64,000 nt of DNA from positions 10,102,714 through 10,166,713 of the forward strand of contig CM029111.1 in NCBI GenBank assembly GCA_016859345.1, given 5' to 3'. Within the stretch, counting starts at the first letter, position 1, and the number at the start of each line of letters is the position of its first letter. The notes beneath the pieces were generated by a model. The model was not told where the DNA came from. It saw only the letters and a list, made by a program, of their open reading frames with translations, and ran no database searches. Positions 51,401-64,000 of the stretch are shown piece after piece. The stretch comes from Istiophorus platypterus. Lineage: Eukaryota > Chordata > Actinopteri > Istiophoriformes > Istiophoridae. The translations under genes were made by a program, and so were the position numbers.

Positions 51401-53761
51401 TGATCACTCTGTTGCAGGTGTCTCAGACTTTCTCCGTGTGTTTTTTGCTTAGTCAAAAGACAGGTATACGTCATATGGAATCTGGCATTGTCAACCGAAA
51501 GGCCCATTTCCTGGGGGAAAAATGTCACTTGTCCCTCCTTGGGTCAGTGAATAGGTAGGATTTGTATACAGGTTTACTGAGCTGCAAAAAGCAAGATCAG
51601 AAATTTAGAGAAAGTAATTTTGTCTATTTCATCCATGGTGGAAGGAGAAACAAGGCAGTCTTGATTGTCCTTTTTAAATGTTATTGTGTGCCAACAATAT
51701 TTATCTATTTAGTTATTGTGATTACTGTGTCTAAGTTGTGTTGTTGATGTCTCGTTCTTGGTGTCTGTCCTCGGCGATTGTCCAGTGGTGTTTTTGATGC
51801 TGTGTGCTGAAGCCAAAGACAAATTTCCCTACTGAAAATAAATCAAACTTGCAAATAATTAACTTATTCTCTTGTGTCCCCTAATGATCATTTTGTCGTT
51901 CATGGGTTTGGTTCTGTCTGCAGTTTTGTTGGCCACTTCAAGTCTCGCAAAGAAAGAGAGGTGGAGTTTGGCACCAAAGCAATGAAGTTCACCAACGTCT
52001 ACATCAAAAACTTTGGCGAAGACGTCAGTGATGAGAAACTCAAAGAAGTCTTTTCTGCATTTGGTAAGAAATACTTTTTGTTCTTCCTAATCAGTTGTAT
52101 TCCCTTGCTAAACTGATTGCCACTATTGGTGGTAGAGTAGTGCGTTTACATACATTTCCCTCTCAGGGAGGACTCTCAGTGTGCGGGTGATGAGGGATGA
52201 GAGGGGGCGATCACGAGGATTTGGCTTTGTAAATTACGCTAGCCACGAGGAGGCTCAGAAGGTAGTGTACGGCGAGTTTCTATGTCCACTCCAATCAGAT
52301 ACCTGACAACACTAGCAGAGGATTTATTTTGAAATTTAGGCCGGACCTGAAGCATAGACCACTTTTACTGCTAAGTTCAAACACAACCAAGAGATTTGTC
52401 ATTGGCACAAAGTAATGCTCCTCTTGTTTTCAGGCAGTCGATGAAATGAATGGAAAGGAGATCAATGGGAAAATAATCTATGCTGGGAGGGCTCAGAAGC
52501 GTCTCGAACGCCAGGGAGAGCTCAAACGCAAGTTTGACCAGATTAAACAAGATCGTATTCAGCGCTATCAGGTACTGCTGCATATGAACATTGTCCTCTT
52601 AAGACCCCTTGATGTTTTTCATTATTGTGGTCTTGCTTTTACCTCTATGGAGATGTTGTTTTAAATGTTTGTTTAGAAAAAAAAAAAATTAATGGTTCAG
52701 TAGTATTGACAATGATGGCCTCTGCTAATTTTTTTATATAGATGCTTGTTGGGAGATGCTAGGTTTGTAGGTCTTTTGAGAGAAACAGTGTGGGGGTTCC
52801 TAAAACATCAGCCAGTCACTGGAAAAACTGTCATTATCTCCAATATGAAGAGCTGAATGCAAATCTCAAGGTCCTGAGAGTGGAGGCAGTGGCATGTAAC
52901 AAAAAAAACCTTTGTGGCAAAGAAGATAGACTGTGCAGATGTAAGCATGCACCTCATATTTCAATCAGTGAGCCACACAATGGATGGTATGAACAGAAGA
53001 CACTGACACTGACAGGCTACATTACAAGGGATTGAAAATACTGGTGAAGGCGTCGCCAATGACTTTGCTAGATCATGATCCTGTTCTCATTTTCAAAATT
53101 CTCAGTGGGATCAGGTTTTTAGCAGCACATTTGATCTGTCAGTTATCATCAACAGTAAGTACTAGTGATATTTTCCAGCAGCTTTTTAAAATATTCAGTG
53201 TTTGAAATTTGTCCCTGTGCTGACCTTGTTTTCCTTTTCAGCTTGCCAGTCACTGTACCAAGTGACAACTGATAAACAGATAATTAGCAACACATCGCAG
53301 AATAGCAGTCACAGAAGACACTATCATTTATACCAATAGTTATACATAAACATTGATCAGGCCCAAAGGGAACCCCTGTGGTCTGCCCATGTAACTGTCA
53401 GGAAAAAAAAATTAATTTAATTTATGTATTACTTGGAAGTAAATGGTATTTTTTTTAGTAAAACTGCCTGCAGTTCTCTTACAGCTGGCAATGAGCTCCA
53501 CTTTCAGTAGATTGTATTTGATACTGCAAAATTTTAAATGTTCGGTTGATAAGTTTTGATTTCATGCTCAGCACCTCTGTGTAGATCAGCTTGATAAACA
53601 AAATGGCTTGGAAAGATGACCTGACCATTCCTCAATCTTTCTGTCTCCAGGGAGTGAATCTTTATGTGAAGAACTTGGATGATAGCATCGATGATGAGAG
53701 ACTCCGGAAGGAGTTTTCCCCCTATGGCACAATCACCAGTGCAAAGGTACTATAATAAAAT

Positions 53762-53815
<54 letters not shown>

Positions 53816-56800
53816 TAGAGGCATGTGTCAGTCAAAAATTGCCCAATAAAATGTGAAGTAATAAGGCACACAAACTATCCTTCAAATATAAAAGACTCAA
53901 CTGCCTGATGCTTGAAAAGGTGGCTGTTAAAAGTTACTTGGCCCTTGTACAGAGAACATCTTATTTTGACATTGGAGGGAGTCATAATAGCACTATTAAA
54001 TATGTCTCAAGCCATTCCCACATCATAATTCACTGCCACAGTCATAGTTGGGAGGAAAATTTATGAATATTTGGCTGAATAGAACTTCCATTTGGTGCTG
54101 GCTCATTTCCACGATTGACAACTGATCAAACAAGAGATGCTGTGTTCGTACTAATTTACAAATCACTGTGAACATGGCAAAATTAAAGGTGGGTGTAGAG
54201 GAGCCTTGGAAAAAATAACCTGGTGAGACAAGGAATCTTCTTTTTTTTTTTACTTGGTTCAGGACACACAACTTTGAGTTAAAATTTGACCCCCGGTGGC
54301 TGCTTTAGTGTCAAGTATCTCAAAGCATTTCTGAACTTCAGCTTCTTCATTTCCTGTAGGTGATGACTGATGGCTCCCAAAGCAAGGGCTTCGGCTTTGT
54401 CTGTTTCTCTTCACCAGAAGAAGCAACGAAAGCGGTAACAGAAATGAACGGGAGAATCGTTGCAACCAAGCCGCTGTATGTGGCTCTGGCTCAGCGGAGG
54501 GAGGAGCGTAAAGCGATACTCACCAACAAGTACATGCAGAGACTTGCTACCCTGAGGACCATGACGAGTCCGATCATTGACTCGTACCAGCAGGCCGGCT
54601 ACTACATGACGGTACCGCAGGTGATGTTCAAACACATGCTGTTTGAATGAGCTCTTGATTATGAAAATCCCAATTTATGGATCAGTGCTAAAAAAAAAAA
54701 GCATTATAGTGAAATGCCATGGCTGCCTTTTAACTCTTTATTTCCAAACAATCTCCCAAGAATTTTCCTAAAAAGAACCACATCTTTAGGCACCAATTAT
54801 AGGTCAAATAGAGAACGATCAGTTGGCGCACTCGCAGTTATTTTTAAATGCTAAGTTAGCACAACCTTTAGACTCATCAAGTGGACAGCGGGTGAGCTGA
54901 CTATATGAATATTCACTGGGGGTTAAATTGTGGAATTTGAATTCAAAAGAATAAATTCATCTGTAAATCTGTAATAAACTCATCAGAACTAAGTTTAAAA
55001 ACAACAACAATAATCTGAGAACTTTGTCTGTTTTTCCCTTTTTAATTAGTACCAAACTATGTTTGTTCTTTACAAGAAACATTCAAGAAATTAACAGATG
55101 GGTAAAATAAAACATTATGGATTTAAAAAATAAAATTGAAGCATACAAACAAAATATGGCATCAAAACCTAGGTCTCAAGAAAACAATTTGATTTATTTT
55201 AATTTATTTGTTGCCCCCTTTCCACACACACTCACAGAGCCATAGACACATTTCAGCTGGACTTTGGTCCTTGGCAGGAGTTAATTTGGGACCCTGCTTG
55301 ATTGACATGTGCAATGTAGGAATTCTACAGGATTTGTTGAATTTCGCTCTTCTCCTGTTGTTTTTCCTCGTCTCTGTATGTTTATGAAGCGGATTCATAA
55401 AGTCCCGGGATACACACAAATTTTCTCTGTTCAAACAATTTTCAACCGGCCAGACGCATCTTCATGTCAGTTTTGCACAGTTGGGGGCGACTCGCTTCTC
55501 TCACTTTGTACCCAGTCATACTGTCCTTTAAATTTGCTTTGCTTTCTGTCCTAACACATTAATTCCAAGCTCTTTTTAAACTAATACTTATCTTGTAGCC
55601 TCCAACACGCTCCTTCTACAACCACAATGCTGTCAGCAACATGAGGCCAGTAACTCGCTGGACAGGACAACCACCGAGACCACAGGGTGAATGGACAATC
55701 TGTGTTGTGTTCACTTTGATATCTTTCTGTTTGCAGTGTGCATATATAAAATGTTGTCTCCTCCATGTTTTTAGGCCCTTACTCAAACCAGTTTGTTGGT
55801 AATTCTGTGTCCCGACGTGGATCGACGACCATCGCTACAGTCAGACAAGCTTCCACCCAGGCTCCACGTATTGTCAGTTCTACACAAAAGACAAGTAAGT
55901 ACCTGAATTGAGACAACAGGGAAAGCCTTGTTTTTCTAAAATGTGCTATTAACGCTGCTGGTAGATTGTGACACATGCATATCTTTTGTTTAGATAACAT
56001 TGGGACCCAGACTGTAGGAGGACGTACAGACATGCCTGGTGTGATGAGAAGCAGCCAGTACAAATACTCCTCTGCAGTGAGGAACCCTCAGCAGGTCGTT
56101 ACTGTACCTGCACCCATGACCAGACTACAGGTACAGCAGTATGTATTGTACTATTCTCTTATTCGAATACACAACCAGAACCAAAAATAACCCAGACAGG
56201 GACTAAGTTCAAGTGAAAGGTGCCCTGTTGACTTTACTTGTCGCCGGTCATGGTTCCATTCTGTTTCTCACCAAACAGTCTGAACCTTTTTGTCTATAAA
56301 ACATTTGCAAAGCTGGTTGTAAATGGAGCATCGCACAGCTAAGGTTGCTAGTTTGCGGTCATCTCTGCATTTTACTGCTGCCAACCATCGCATCAGTGGA
56401 ACCCAGTGACACCAGCAGCAGGAATGTTCACTGCTGCACACAGGCGTCATTGATACAAAAGAGACAGGGACCCGTTCGTAGAAATAGTTCTCGGTAGCAC
56501 CACTAGTGGTCAGAAACACCACATGACAACAGTCTTAAAATTGTCCTTTCAAGCTTTTTATTGAATTTAGATGACACAAACCATCGTTTCTTTGCTTTAA
56601 ACAGCCTAGTTGTAACACAAATCATTTATTAAGTGGAATTTTATGCATGACTAAATTAAAATGGATTGCAAGACACAAGCTCGCTATGTAGGGATTAGTT
56701 GCTAATATTTACACCCACTCACTGCAGATTTAACTGTTGAGTAGCCATATTTCAAAACCAGTGTCAACTACTATCTAATGTGTTCGGAGTGAAGAGTAAA

Positions 56801-58293
56801 AGGCATTATAGAATACAGTTGACAAATCTGACCTGAAATTTGGAAAGTGCTGTTTAAGAATGATGTAAATGGGGAACAATTTGAATTTCGGTTAACAAAA
56901 TAAGGCATTAAAAACAACAACCATCAAATGATGAAACATTATGCCAGTAACATTTGATTTGAAATTTGTAAAAAATGTCAGGTTAGAAAAACTGAAACAA
57001 ATTGAAAAAAAATAAATTTACAACAGCTATATCATTTGTGCTTTTTTTTTTTTTTTTTTAGTGTAATTTGTAGAATTTATGCAAGTAAACAGGAATTCAC
57101 TCACAAGCTTAACATGGTTAATTGCTTTAGATTTGACAGCACTACAGATGTTTTAGCAACATATTTATACATTAAGTAAAGATAATGTGTCTGAACTTTA
57201 CGTTCAGACTTGGTCATGAATCTATGAAGAGCTGGTGCTACCAGATCCTGAGCAGAAGTGGTATGAAATTATCAACACAAGAAAAAAAAAAAATCACAAT
57301 GTAGTTGGACTTTTAAAGAAGCTGCAGGTGAAGCAAGTCACTATGAATATTGGATGGGTTCAGCCTTGAGATGCAGTTTCAGGATAAATGGAAACACCCT
57401 TGAATTGGCTCGACATAGTAATATTGACAGTCTCAGAAATGACTTTTTTTATTTCCTGTATTTTGTAAGTTCAATTGATGTTGCAGCAAAAATTTCATTT
57501 GATAGCTTTTAATAAAAATGTTTGAGACAATTTGTATAGTGTTGTTACAATAATTGTTGGTGTCATTACTTGTTACTCGTCTTCAGGTTGTTCCCGCCCC
57601 AGTGATGGAGCCAGCAGTACACGTTCACAGCCCAGAGCCGCTCACCGCCTCAATGCTGGCTGCAGCTCCACTCGTGGACCAGAAACAGCTTCTTGGTGTG
57701 GTATCATAATTTTTAAATGTAGATTGAGGCGACTCGCGCGTTTAGGTTGCTGATCCTCCCCCCCACTGCAACACACAGGAGAGCGATTGTACCCACTCAT
57801 CCACGCCCTTCACCCAACCTTGGCTGGAAAGATTACCGGCATGCTGCTGGAGATCGACAACTCAGAGCTGCTGCACATGCTGGAGTCGCCCGAGTCCCTG
57901 CACTCAAAGGTCGTGTGTCAAGCATCCGTGGGCTGGTTATTGTCGTACTGTCGCACAATATTTGTCAAAACTGTCAATCTTAAGCAGTCCAGAGATTGAG
58001 GCATTTGTGCCTTCATATCTTTGTCATTATGTGGTAAAATATTATTTTCTACGTCAGGTCTGCTCTTTATTGACCACAATATTAGTTAGTTTATAAAATG
58101 AGCGATTTTTATAATTTTAAGTGATATACATGTTAATTGCTGACATCTGAACAGCCCCAATGCTGTTTGCGTCTCAGCAACATCTACTTTGTTGTTACTC
58201 AGGATGATTATGGATATGAGTGGTAGATTTAATTTAGGGAAAGGAAGGAATATACAATTTGTTTTTAATTGAGCTTTAGGGGAGCAGGTAGGT

Positions 58294-58335
<42 letters not shown>

Positions 58336-58496
58336 CATCTTGCTACTCTAAGCAAACTGTCTCTTCGATGTAGCCTTGCTTTTAGCAAACACACAGGCAT
58401 TACAGATTTATCACCATTTTCCTTTCCTTGGGGCAGGTCGATGAGGCGATTGCTGTCCTGCAGGCTCACCAGGCGAAGGAATGCTCTGCTAAGTAG
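48439..58496 (+). CDS. pabpc1l: Poly(A)-binding protein, PABPC1L type (ePAB)
   Basis: A cytoplasmic poly(A)-binding protein of oocytes and early embryos that protects and activates maternal mRNAs. Coding exons: 48439-48631, 50716-50909, 51115-51230, 51924-52063, 52167-52261, 52434-52571, 53651-53746, 54360-54620, 55599-55686, 55775-55894, 55994-56130, 57587-57695, 57779-57909, 58437-58496. All phases join, giving 625 residues. Four RRMs lie at about 11-89, 99-175, 191-268 and 294-370, each with RNP1/RNP2 motifs (LYVGDL/GYAYINF, IFIKNM/GYGFVHF, VYIKNF/GFGFVNY, LYVKNL/GFGFVCF). The MLLE domain spans about 563-620, with KITGMLLE at 580-587. The linker words RWTGQPPRPQGPYS and TVRQASTQAPR, followed by NIGTQT, are PABPC1L features rather than PABPC1. 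No defects. The YWHAB neighbour matches human 20q13. Confidence 0.95.
48699..50050 (-). mobile_element. Decayed Tc1/mariner-like element
   Basis: In pabpc1l intron 1. The left end reads TATACACTCACCGAGCACTG, and a second copy of the end, CACCGAGCACTTTATTAGGA, lies at about 48757. On the minus strand (about 49010-48780) there are remnants of the conserved Tc1-type transposase end: a W-P-P-x-P-P-D-L-N-P-like stretch followed by a D-V-V-E-like stretch, with stops. Right-end relics occur near 49910-50020. The copy is interrupted, full of stops and not functional. Confidence 0.7.
53764..53815. repeat. (GT)n(GA)n microsatellite
   Basis: About 16 GT units then about 10 GA units, 18 bases after the donor of the pabpc1l exon ending at 53746. 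Confidence 0.9.
56131..57586 (+). other. pabpc1l intron before the MLLE exons
   Basis: AT-rich intron with a T-run (about 57042-57059) and no second gene that I can support. The other large pabpc1l introns (48632-50715, 52572-53650, 54621-55598) hold the Tc1-like remnant and simple repeats only. Confidence 0.4.
58297..58325. repeat. Poly(T) tract
   Basis: Uninterrupted T-run of about 29 in the last pabpc1l intron, about 110 bases before the final exon at 58437. Confidence 0.9.
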
Positions 58497-59026
58497 TGAA
58501 GAGCCATTTCAGGTCAGCAACAACCTGTCTCTCTGTTCAGACACTATGTATGGCTCATTACAGCAAATGGAGGTTTACAATTACTATTGTATCCCATGCT
58601 AAGCTCCACAACTTCGCTGGGGTTTTGCAATATCTATCATTTTGTTCCTAAAAACAATTCTAGCTCTTTACTCTTCAAAGTCCATTGAGGTAGACAGATA
58701 TTACTGGGTGTAATATCAGGTGGTTAGGACTTCAGCTGCTGTAAAAGGCAGCTCTGGGGACATTCAGAATTTGATAGTTCAGGGAACCCTGAACAGCTGT
58801 ATTTCATACAAAATGTTCCAAGTTGCAGATATTTAATGTTAATTGAAAAGACTAAAACCATGTTTTTGTTTTCCCCTCCAGACGCCAACAATTTTCTGGA
58901 GGGGAGGAAGAAGTGTAAAAGTTTGAAAAATGTTACATGTGAACTGAGGGTAGAGAGATTTGTGAAGTTAAAGCAATTTTGTTGTTGCATTACCTTTTGT
59001 TAGAAGATAAAGTTTACAGTATACGC

Positions 59027-59032
59027 ATTAAA
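59027..59032 (+). terminator. Possible pabpc1l poly(A) signal
   Basis: ATTAAA variant about 530 bases after the stop; no canonical AATAAA was seen before it. Confidence 0.35.
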
Positions 59033-59760
59033 CCTGTCTCTGTCATTTGTTAAACACAAAAGGTCAGTGCTGCATTGCATCTACTTAATTGAACCCAGAA
59101 AGTCCAACAGTTAACCAGATGTAACCAACCAGTTCTCATCCTTAATATCTCTTGTGCAACTGAATCTTGTTATAAGACGTGAATCTCCAACTTTTGCACT
59201 AAGCTGCATAAGGTGACAGGTCAACCCAGTATAGGTGAGGCTCTAGCAGCAAAACCAAAGTGCTCCACCTAAGGAGGATAGTGACATTGTTTTAAATGTT
59301 TAAAACAGTTCAGCATCGATGAATCATTTTTCAAAATTAATTTACAGACCATGGGATTCTTTTAATCAAAGTAATTTTTTATTAGAACCTGGGATTGACA
59401 AGCTCCCAAAAAGGAGACAATAACATAAAATGAATTGTCAAATTTGCCAAAGTTTATTGGGAGCCTTCATACAAAAAATGAAATTATGGCTGTAAAAAGT
59501 TACAAAGGATTATTGTTGACATTACTCTTGGCATTTTAAGGCCCATTAACCCAACACATTTGTGACTCTTCGCAATTTATTTTAAATCTAAAACTGGATT
59601 TAAACAGGCAGATAAGACAGTAATATTTAAAAAACATACAGACCAATAGATACCTGCAGATTACTTCAGTGGTAGTTTACAACACAAACCCACAAAGTTT
59701 GAAAAGCAACTCAAAGGGGGAGAAGAAAAAAAGCCTAATTTTCAATGGTGAACTTGAGGC
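59033..59760. other. Convergent intergenic, pabpc1l to rbm39
   Basis: AT-rich sequence without a gene. Minus-strand poly(A) signals for rbm39 (TTTATT on plus) occur at 59765-59770 and 59453-59458, so the rbm39 3' UTR probably ends here. Confidence 0.45.
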
Positions 59761-59864
59761 AACTTTTATTACACAGCCAACTAATTTCAATGTGTCTGTT
59801 TCAATGACATCTCCATGAATGCAAACAAATGTATTTACACTGCCTTTCATGTGCATGTCTCAGA

Positions 59865-62800
59865 CTATCGACGTGCTGGCATTAGAAGCTGCTTTGCCGT
59901 TACTGAATCAGGGAAAAGGTTGTGGTAGGTGGGCAAAGGAACGTAGGCAGCCGTTATCATTTTGCCTAAGAGGGAAAGAATTAAAAAAAAAAGAAGTTAA
60001 AACCCACAGTATAGTCTCCACTTTGTAGGGATTCAAAACCAATTGACATCATGACATACCTGCAAACCAGCGTCCATGAAGTGCGTTAACAGTTGCCATT
60101 GCGGCTGGTATCGAGGGACACTTCACATACACATTGCCCTGTGTGAACAAGACAGCGAAGGTTTAAAAAAAACTGTAGGAAGCTCTTAATGGGCAAGTGT
60201 AGATTTTAGCCAAAAACTCACTAAAATTCACATTTGATTAATTGATCCATCATTCTCTGCTGCTTATCTAAGCCCTAGTCCTACTACTTGATGTTACTTC
60301 ATTTTATTGTTGTATACAGCTGAATTGTTAAAATCATGTACAATAATTATAGGTCTCTATTGTCCAAGGGTCAAAGTGAGGCATTAAAGGGATTGGCTTT
60401 TGTAATTAAGGTGACTCAGACTCATGAACTAAAACTTTGTGTGCTTATACTTACTTGAGCTGAGTTCTTATCAACATAAATGTGAACAATTCCTCCATGT
60501 TTGTTGCACTCTTCAATCACGTCATCTTGGATCTCAGATGCCCAGCTCGGATCGTTTTCCCTGAAACAGAACAATTTTCAAGGAAATGTTGAGCTGCCCA
60601 TAATTACATTGAAAGGGTTCTTGTTTCTCGTGATTGCAAAGAGATGGCGGAAAAAACATTCAGTTCTCATTCTCTCACTCATCAGTTAAGCGTTATAAAA
60701 TGTGGGTTATCTTCTAAAGTTGCTTTTAGGGTGGAATTCCCTCTGTATGCTGCAACAGAGTGTCAGTACACAAAAAGTTGGATTTTCGCCCTAGTGGGAC
60801 TGTAACTTTGTTTTTCTAAATCCAATTGCTAAAGTACATTAGCTTTGAGATGCATTTCTACGCAAAAAGGACCCACAGTCACATTTTGTCCACCACTCAC
60901 AATGAAATCACTGAAAAATGGGATTTCTTCTCAGCCAGTGTGCACAGGAGAAATGACTGCTAAGACCAACGCCTTGTTCAATGTGCATGTGGGTATTATT
61001 TTTTTTTTTTTAAGACAAACTTAAATAATATCCTTACGCTTGTGGGTTGAATAAGTTGGACAGCTGAAGGCAGTGTGTGGCCAGCGGCTGTGATGGGAGG
61101 TTCAAAGCTTGGCTTGGAGCTGGAGTTGGAACAGCTGAAACAAAAAGAATAATGATTTGTCCCTGAATTCTCTTAAGAAAACCTTACACACAGTTTTCAA
61201 TCAATCATCTAGAGCCTCACCTGCCGGAGCAGCGATGTTTCCAAATGGTATGGACCCAGTCATCTGTAGAGCCTGCTGAGCAGCCGGAGGGATCTTCAGA
61301 CCAGTTCCTGTAGAGAAATGAGTTTTGCACCGGTGTAAATTTTTGCCGCTTCATGTTACTGACATTGTACAGTGTGACATTGTAGGAAATCAGCTACAGT
61401 TTGTATTTACATAACTAAAAACTAAATACAGAATATTTATTGAATACTCAAGCTTCTTGTTGTTGGGCACACTGGACATGAAATTCCTACTGATATTCCA
61501 ATTTTTTTCTAACATTAATGCAAGCCATTAAGAAAATATCTGAATATTAAATCGTTGCCACAATAACTGAACGACTAATTATTGCTCAAAATTGTGGATT
61601 GGACCTTTTATTACTTTTTTAAAATCCACCTGGGCCAAAATAACACTCAAAATTTGCCATGTTTGGGTTTAGCAAATGATATCCTCATGTCATGTTATAT
61701 GTATGCCAATGATTTTACTCAGATTACTTGTTTAGATGCCTAAAATAATGTTCACTATGAATTTCACAACAAACCTTCTGCTAGTCGAGCCATGAGTTGT
61801 AAACGCCCCGTGGTGCCGAGGTCGATGCCGGTCCTCTCTAGTTCGTCGTTGTCCAGGAACGAACTGGCTGTCGATGAGTCTGAGCGCTCTGTAACATGTC
61901 CCACCTTCATCGGACGTCCGGCCAGCTCAAAGCCGTTTAGTTGCTCCAGGGCCTTTTTTGCACATTCTGCATCTGCAAACTTCAAAAGGATAAGTGGTTA
62001 GAGTCAAACTAGCTACGAACACTACAGCACTGTTAATGAACTCATAGGCGTTAATTACCGATATGAAGCCATATCCTTTGGATCTTCCAGTCTCACTGTC
62101 CATCATGAGCTGGATTCCCTCAATCTATGGAAACAAAACAAAGGTTCAGAGGGTTGTAACAAATACATCTGCACTAGAATGCAGAAGTTCTCATTTATTT
62201 GTGAAACTTGTTGCTGACCTTTCCAAAAGGCTCAAAGATGCCTCGAAGCATTTCTTCAGTAATGTTGAAATGCAGTGAGCCTACGTACAGCCGCATCGGA
62301 CCCGAACTGCCCTTCTGCAGATTATTGGCAGCGGCTGCAGCTCTGTTTTTTTCAGCCTGTAATTACATGTGGAAAGTGTCAGTCAACACTACAGTACAGC
62401 TCTGGTTACACTTTATTTAGATGAAGTTACCATGAAGTCAAGACCCCCACCTGAGAGGCCTGGACAATGATGGGTACTCCTAACAGTCTCTGGCCAGTCA
62501 GTCCAATTGCCAGTGGTACAGAGGAAGCCTCCACAAACTCTATATATGCGATGCCCTTTGATCTCCTTGAGTTTCTGTCCGAGATCATTCGTACATCTCT
62601 GACCTTCAGAGACAAAATGTGACAATTTAAGACAACATTTCACACACACACACACACACACTCACTGGATTATACACAACAACAACAACAAGAATATCAA
62701 CTGACTTTTCCCACAGCTGAGAAGAAATCTTCCAGGTCTCGGGCTCTGATTCTTGCAGCAAGCTGCATACAGAAAACTGTGCGGGCATCCCTCTCCTCTG

Positions 62801-63927
62801 GTGTTAGATTGTCAATTGGTTGCCTAAAAAAAGACATCAAGATGAAAAAATGAAACGAGAATGCCTCTGGACACATTAAAGCAAGCCATTTTAAAAGTAA
62901 TGGATAAAATGAATATTTAAAGCACATTAAGTCTCACCTGATGGGACTCTTTTCTTTTTTGAAGGGGCTCCGACTTTTAGAACGTTTCCTGCTGAAGATA
63001 AAAAAGTAGAACCAATTTTAGTGGACAACAGGTGACAACACATTGCTTTCGAAATCTGTCCCATTACCCTGATATCTACTGCAGAGTTAAAAAGTTATTA
63101 ACTACTGTACATACACTGTACATACACTCCATGGCCACTTCCTTAGGTACACAAACTGACTAATCTAGTGCAATCCAGTACAGCAACTCAGACAACATTA
63201 AAAACCACCTGCCTAATATTTTGTAGGCCCCTTGTGCTATCTTAATAGCTCTGATCCATCAGGGCATGGACTTCACAAGACCGCTGAAGATGTCCCCTGG
63301 TATGAGGCACCAAGACGCTAAACCAAAGATGCTCGATTGGATTAGGACCTAGGGAATCTGGAGGCTAAGGCAACACCTTGAACGCTTTGTCATGTCATGA
63401 TGAGCTAATCAGTTCATCCTTGGGTCCAAGTGGATGTTTGTGATATAATGAAATTTCCTCCAAGCGTTCCTGACATTTCATATTCACAAGAAATGGGAAA
63501 GATGCAACCGTGACCTCAAGCTTTGATCAGCAAAATCAAAATCAGTTCATCCTTGAGACAAAATGAGCGTGCGTGCCAAATTTGAATAAATTCCCTCAAG
63601 GAGTTCCTAAGGTATCGTGTTCTAGAGCAAGGTGGAATTTATGGCTTAACATTTGCATTGGATTGCGTTAGATTTTACATGTGTACATGGTTAAGTCGGC
63701 AGTGTGTATGCCATCAAGTTTAAGAGGTCACTTACACTGGACTCTTGCGTGCTCTGTACCGCCCAGATCGTTCCTTGCTCCGGGAGCGGCTGCGATGGCG
63801 CTCTCTGCTGCGACTGCGTTTTCTTTCTCGGCTCCTGCTTCTCTTCTTACCCTTCTTTCTGTCTTTGCTTCTACTTCTTCTCTTCCTAGAGCCTGGGCTT
63901 CGGCTCTTGCTTCGGCTCCTCCTTTTC
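59865..63927 (-). CDS. rbm39: RNA-binding protein 39, 5' end outside window
   Basis: A nuclear U2AF65-related splicing factor and transcriptional coactivator. Exons in transcript order: 63927-63736, 62991-62938, 62823-62706, 62603-62451, 62356-62219, 62124-62059, 61979-61775, 61307-61221, 61134-61038, 60560-60455, 60138-60060, 59965-59865. All phases join. The first visible exon encodes an Arg-Ser domain (RSRSRERKRSRSRERHRSRS). Then come RRM1 (TVFCMQLAARIRARDLEDFF, GIAYIEFV), RRM2 (LYVGSLHFNITEEMLRGIF, KGYGFISFADAECA) and the conserved ERTGIDLGTTGRLQLMARLA linker. A C-terminal UHM-type RRM3 follows (VIEECNKHGGIVHIYVDKN, GRWFAGKMITAAYVPLPTYH). It ends LLMPARR. The initiator and first exons are right of 64000. 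The acceptor at 62992 is a tandem CAGCAG. Confidence 0.95.
63110..63640. repeat. Degraded interspersed repeats in rbm39 intron
   Basis: At 63120-63400 are words typical of an abundant fish repeat (CACCTGCCTAATATTTTGTA, CAGGGCATGGACTTCACAAG, AAAGATGCTCGATTGGATTA, CACCTTGAACGCTTTGTCAT). I judge this a second Tc1-like remnant, internally deleted. At 63410-63640 another repeat carries GTTCATCCTTGGGTCCAAGT and TTCCCTCAAGGAGTTCCTAA, partly duplicated. The class of the second is uncertain. Confidence 0.55.
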
Positions 63928-64000
63928 CTAAAAAAAACATGTTACAACCCTGCTATCAAGGTGAAAAGTGAACAGTTCAAAAGAAGTTCCCGTGGTTCAG

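Overview
This is nuclear DNA from a bony fish, very probably a percomorph teleost. The genes are vertebrate orthologues split into short exons with GT-AG introns. CpG-rich promoters carry clustered GCTAGC/GCTAAC words. The introns hold teleost-type degraded repeats (Tc1-like remnants, the 'gggctgcaactaa' palindromic family) and many microsatellites. I see no bacterial, viral or CRISPR signal. Exons below were placed by translation, splice consensus and phase continuity; family names rest on recalled vertebrate proteins, because no search could be run.

Layout, left to right: (1) a ceramide synthase, best match cers5, on the minus strand (426-5961; its C-terminal tail exon lies off the left edge); (2) head-to-head with it across one CpG island, a short SLMAP-like, FHA-less coiled-coil gene on plus (9726-17133) with two alternative tail-anchor exons; (3) an unrecognised two-exon gene or young pseudogene on plus (18991-20732) with a reading-frame break, and an antisense membrane-type ORF in its intron; (4) abhd6 on plus (22555-28206, eight coding exons, catalytic triad intact); (5) kctd6 on plus (30059-30864), starting just behind abhd6; (6) uqcc5/smim4 on plus (34621-37690); (7) osteoglycin ogn on minus (38402-39957), tail-to-tail with uqcc5; (8) a 14-3-3 beta/zeta gene, ywhab-like, on plus (43426-45243); (9) pabpc1l, the germline/embryonic poly(A)-binding protein, on plus (48439-58496, fourteen coding exons); (10) rbm39 on minus (59865-63927, its N-terminal exons lie off the right edge).

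The order joins blocks that are separate in human: slmap-abhd6-kctd6 (3p14) and uqcc5 (3p21), ywhab-pabpc1l with rbm39 (20q), cers5 (12q13) and ogn (9q22). These are mostly unrelated housekeeping genes; no operon-like pathway is implied. Two small themes recur: lipid metabolism at membranes (cers5, abhd6) and mRNA handling (pabpc1l, rbm39).

The items most worth a second look are the unrecognised gene with its CT-dinucleotide frame break, the free-standing SLMAP tail with a triplicated 25-residue coiled-coil unit, the perfect 20-bp hairpin beside the ywhab promoter, and the in-frame open U-rich leader of cers5.
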